From Clostridiales bacterium GWD2_32_19 (GTDB lineage Bacteria > Bacillota > Clostridia > Lachnospirales > UBA12420), in assembly GCA_001795385.1 (NCBI GenBank), contig MGOU01000016.1:1-46105 (forward strand): a stretch of DNA of 46,105 bases, given 5' to 3'. Positions within the stretch are counted from its first letter, which is position 1; each line of letters opens with the position of its first letter. Shown here one piece after another: positions 44,176-46,105 of the stretch. The notes beneath the pieces are model-generated. The model searched no databases and was not told the DNA's origin. It saw nothing but the letters and a program-made list of their open reading frames with translations. The translations under genes were made by a program, and so were the position numbers.

Positions 44176-44577
44176 CTATTTATCATTTTCTATTGGTTCT
44201 TCAACAACTACCTCCACTCTTAATCCCATTGCCTCAATTAATCTTCCAAATGTATCTAGACGTGGCGGGCCACATTTCTTATTCGCTTCCATTCTAGCTA
44301 TAGCTGATTGCTCTATTCCAGATAATTTTGCAAGATCCCTTTGAGTTATGCCGAGCCCTTTTCGAGCACTAATAAAATCAGCTAATAAGGAACTCCAATC
44401 ATCACTTATATCTGAATTGGATTTTGATTTTTCTAAAGGCTCGTCTGTAATAGGTTTACTTAAGATTTCTACATCAACCGGGTCCTCTATTTGTATATTT
44501 TTTTCATTAGGCCCCTCAGCAAAATAATCCGTTAAATTTTCCGAACCTATAAGATCGTCATCTTTAACAATACCCAT
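44176..44577 (-). CDS. XRE-family helix-turn-helix regulator
   Basis: A 133-residue protein. The N-terminal ~60 residues are acidic and probably disordered. The C-terminal half is an HTH domain: ADFISARKGLGITQRDLAKLSGIEQSAIARMEANKKCGPPRLDTFGRLIEAMGLRVEV. The layout resembles HigA/XRE antitoxins that follow a RelE-type toxin, but no toxin gene is adjacent downstream or upstream. AAGGGGG precedes the ATG. It is separated from the AbiEii gene by a 339-base gap with two palindromes, so it may be independently regulated. Confidence 0.85.
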   Translation of the reverse strand: MGIVKDDDLIGSENLTDYFAEGPNEKNIQIEDPVDVEILSKPITDEPLEKSKSNSDISDDWSSLLADFISARKGLGITQRDLAKLSGIEQSAIARMEANKKCGPPRLDTFGRLIEAMGLRVEVVVEEPIENDK

Positions 44578-44749
44578 TTTTCATCCCCCTTAATACTATA
44601 AATATTCTATTGTATTTTAACAATATATATATTTAAAATCGCATCCCGTATAAATAATATTTTACCATAAAAAGTAATATTTGTAAATAATTATTTGCTA
44701 AAAATTTTCAATATCTACCTTTAAATTCAATTATTTATTTGGTCTATTC

Positions 44750-44776
44750 ATTCTATAGTTTTCAAAACTATAGAAT
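44750..44776. promoter_or_regulatory. 27-base perfect palindrome upstream of the XRE gene
   Basis: Two perfect 13-base arms (ATTCTATAGTTTT and its complement) around a single C, 173 bases upstream of the XRE start. It is a candidate operator for the HTH protein or a hairpin. Confidence 0.5.
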
Positions 44777-44836
44777 CATTCCATCTAAACTTGATTCACC
44801 GCTCGTTGGATGTCCCCCTGGAAAACACCATAATCA

Positions 44837-44888
44837 CTTTATATCAACAGTGATAATATAAATTAATATTATTACTGTTGATATAAAG
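44837..44888. terminator. 52-base hairpin after the AbiEii-like gene
   Basis: 15-bp perfect outer arms (CTTTATATCAACAGT / ACTGTTGATATAAAG), one G-T pair and seven more inner pairs form a 23-bp stem with a 6-base loop. It begins 28 bases after the AbiEii stop. No long T run follows, so it may instead be an RNA-stabilising hairpin or mobile-repeat end. The rest of 44578-44916 contains no gene. Confidence 0.5.
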
Positions 44889-44916
44889 TATATATTAAAT
44901 TGGTTTTATCCTCTTT

Positions 44917-46035
44917 TTATTTATCTTTAACAACAGCATCTGATACTTCCTCATTTATGTGAATATCATACAATTCAATTGCTTTGTACCAATAATAGTA
45001 AGCCTCTGGACTGAACTTTTTGATACTTTTTAATCCTTTAATAAACTTCACATTAGTTATATTAAGTTTTTCCACTTCTATAAGATTATCATAATGCTCT
45101 ATTTCAGTATGTTGGTATTTTAGTAATAAAACTAAATATGCAACCTTTCCTGCATCTAATACTGCATCCTCTATAATATAATTTTTATAAGCAGTATACC
45201 CTCTCATCTTCTGAATCCCGTTTTCTAGTTCTCTATACTTTTCTTTCTCTATCGCCCCTCTAAAAGCTATTATTATGCACGTTTCAAACGTATCCATAAG
45301 GACGTTCTCATAGTTTATATCTGTTAACCCTCTATACCCCAGTTCATTTTCTACTATCTTCAAGAAAGTTTGCTCTATTGTTTTACAGTACTTCACTTCA
45401 TCGAACAAATTAGCTATATCAAATAACTGTTTAATAATTTCTAGTTCTTTATCCATTCCATACATAATCCCTGTAGTGTTGGGTGCAAAAGCCGTAAGTT
45501 TGTCCCCTAATATACATTCTATCTGTGGAACATACACCTTTAAATTTTCCCCTTCCGTCAATATAAACTCGCCTTTTATTTCTTTCTCCATAAGATTACT
45601 ATACGGGTTTTCCTCAAAAAGGATATCTAGCATAACATACTTCTCTCTACTATCTAATTCTGATTTATAATAGAATTTATAATGTGCCTTCGGAATATCT
45701 CGGGGATTCTCTCTAAAGTTCCCCTCGAACCTATAAAATACTTCCCCACTGTTACAAATTTTTTCAAATAATCCTTCTAGTTTCTCTTTATTTGTTGTAT
45801 TTCCAATAATTATATCTATATCAATTGAAAATCTATGTATCTTAGAAAGAAGTAAGAGTAATGATGTTCCACCCTTAAAAATAAATTCTATTTCTTGTTT
45901 TTTGAGGCCTTCAAGTAAATATAACGCATATATAACTTTCTCTATTAATTCACAATTTGCCCTTTTGTTACCTGTTTTAAAATATTCTAATCTACCTACT
46001 ATCGACTCCCTAGTAAAACTTGTTAAACTTATCAT
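44917..46035 (-). CDS. AbiEii/AbiGii-type nucleotidyltransferase (toxin-like)
   Basis: 372 residues. The nucleotidyltransferase signature is FIFKGGTSLLLLLSKIHRFSIDIDIII (about residues 50-76), with G-G-T-S and the D-x-D carboxylates. The middle contains LDILFEENPYS and the conserved QIECILGDKLTAFAPNT, and a helical C-terminus follows. Family members are toxins of type IV-like toxin-antitoxin/abortive-infection pairs. They modify tRNA or other targets with nucleotides (established for AbiEii/MenT relatives). The ATG at 46035 follows AAGGAG. The usual AbiEi antitoxin gene would lie beyond the right edge and cannot be seen. Confidence 0.83.
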   Translation of the reverse strand: MISLTSFTRESIVGRLEYFKTGNKRANCELIEKVIYALYLLEGLKKQEIEFIFKGGTSLLLLLSKIHRFSIDIDIIIGNTTNKEKLEGLFEKICNSGEVFYRFEGNFRENPRDIPKAHYKFYYKSELDSREKYVMLDILFEENPYSNLMEKEIKGEFILTEGENLKVYVPQIECILGDKLTAFAPNTTGIMYGMDKELEIIKQLFDIANLFDEVKYCKTIEQTFLKIVENELGYRGLTDINYENVLMDTFETCIIIAFRGAIEKEKYRELENGIQKMRGYTAYKNYIIEDAVLDAGKVAYLVLLLKYQHTEIEHYDNLIEVEKLNITNVKFIKGLKSIKKFSPEAYYYWYKAIELYDIHINEEVSDAVVKDK

Positions 46036-46105
46036 TAGTACCACTCCTTGTATAATAACGTTATCAAATAAGTTTCCCAACTGAATATAAATATGTATAA
46101 TTATA

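Noticed and set aside
43973-44344. Plus-strand 123-residue ORF with ARDETRTRDPH
   Set aside because: Such peptides arise from reading tRNA DNA on the wrong strand. Its start region covers the tRNA remnant and its end is antisense to the XRE gene.
46052-46080. Promoter-like TTGGGA-17-TATTAT upstream of the AbiEii gene
   Set aside because: The transcript would begin at or inside the ribosome binding site, and the window ends before any antitoxin gene can be checked.
1-46105. CRISPR array
   Set aside because: No regularly spaced 23-40-base repeats with unique spacers were found. The only tandem patterns are the heptamers and the hsdS repeats.

Overview
The window looks like a chromosomal segment of a low-GC, endospore-forming Clostridia-type Firmicute. 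The evidence is very A+T-rich DNA, a spoIIA/sigF/spoVA sporulation block, Firmicute-style ribosome binding sites and the order of its S10 ribosomal operon. Species cannot be read from the sequence alone. Nearly every gene lies on the minus strand; one small lipoprotein gene (4240-4506) does not.

Core half (1-27 kb), read in the minus direction. (a) The start of the S10 operon (rpsJ-rplC-rplD-rplW-rplB-rpsS-rplV-rpsC, running off the left edge) has a clear sigma-A promoter and a structured 5' leader. (b) A complete sporulation block, spoIIAA-spoIIAB-sigF-spoVAA-AB-AC-AD-AE, encodes the forespore sigma-F switch and the dipicolinate channel proteins. (c) A cell-wall run, cca - O-antigen-ligase-like - murI - murD - ddl - murF - DUF1934, starts from a sigma-A promoter at 17211-17239. 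(d) Two exported or membrane proteins follow: a phospholipase-D-fold protein and a beta-propeller lipoprotein with copper-amine-oxidase-like repeats. (e) A five-gene putative lipid or ketide pathway (21.6-26.9 kb) encodes an OleD-like reductase, a lactonase-like metallo-hydrolase, a PaaK/F390-synthetase-like adenylating enzyme, a ceramide-glucosyltransferase-like enzyme and a KAS III/OleA-like condensing enzyme. It is the best candidate in the window for an undescribed biosynthetic system.

Accessory half (27-46 kb). An overlapping type I restriction-modification operon (hsdM-rhuM-hsdS-[Shedu-like nuclease]-hsdR) is followed upstream by a membrane protein and a NERD nuclease/UvrD-like helicase. 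Beyond these lie a NUDIX hydrolase, decayed genes (40.07-41.32 kb), an UlaG-like metallo-hydrolase, a PEP-synthase-like two-domain phosphotransferase, the 3' end of a tRNA gene without its 5' part, an XRE regulator and an AbiEii-type nucleotidyltransferase. Gene debris, a tRNA remnant and several defence families suggest a defence/genomic island, although both edges are uncertain.

Non-coding structure is unusually rich. A 40-bp near-palindrome occurs twice, each time exactly 23 bp upstream of a start codon. Runs of degenerate heptamers lie between the spoVA genes. A 111-bp inverted-repeat element precedes the helicase, and two long palindromes separate the XRE and AbiEii genes.
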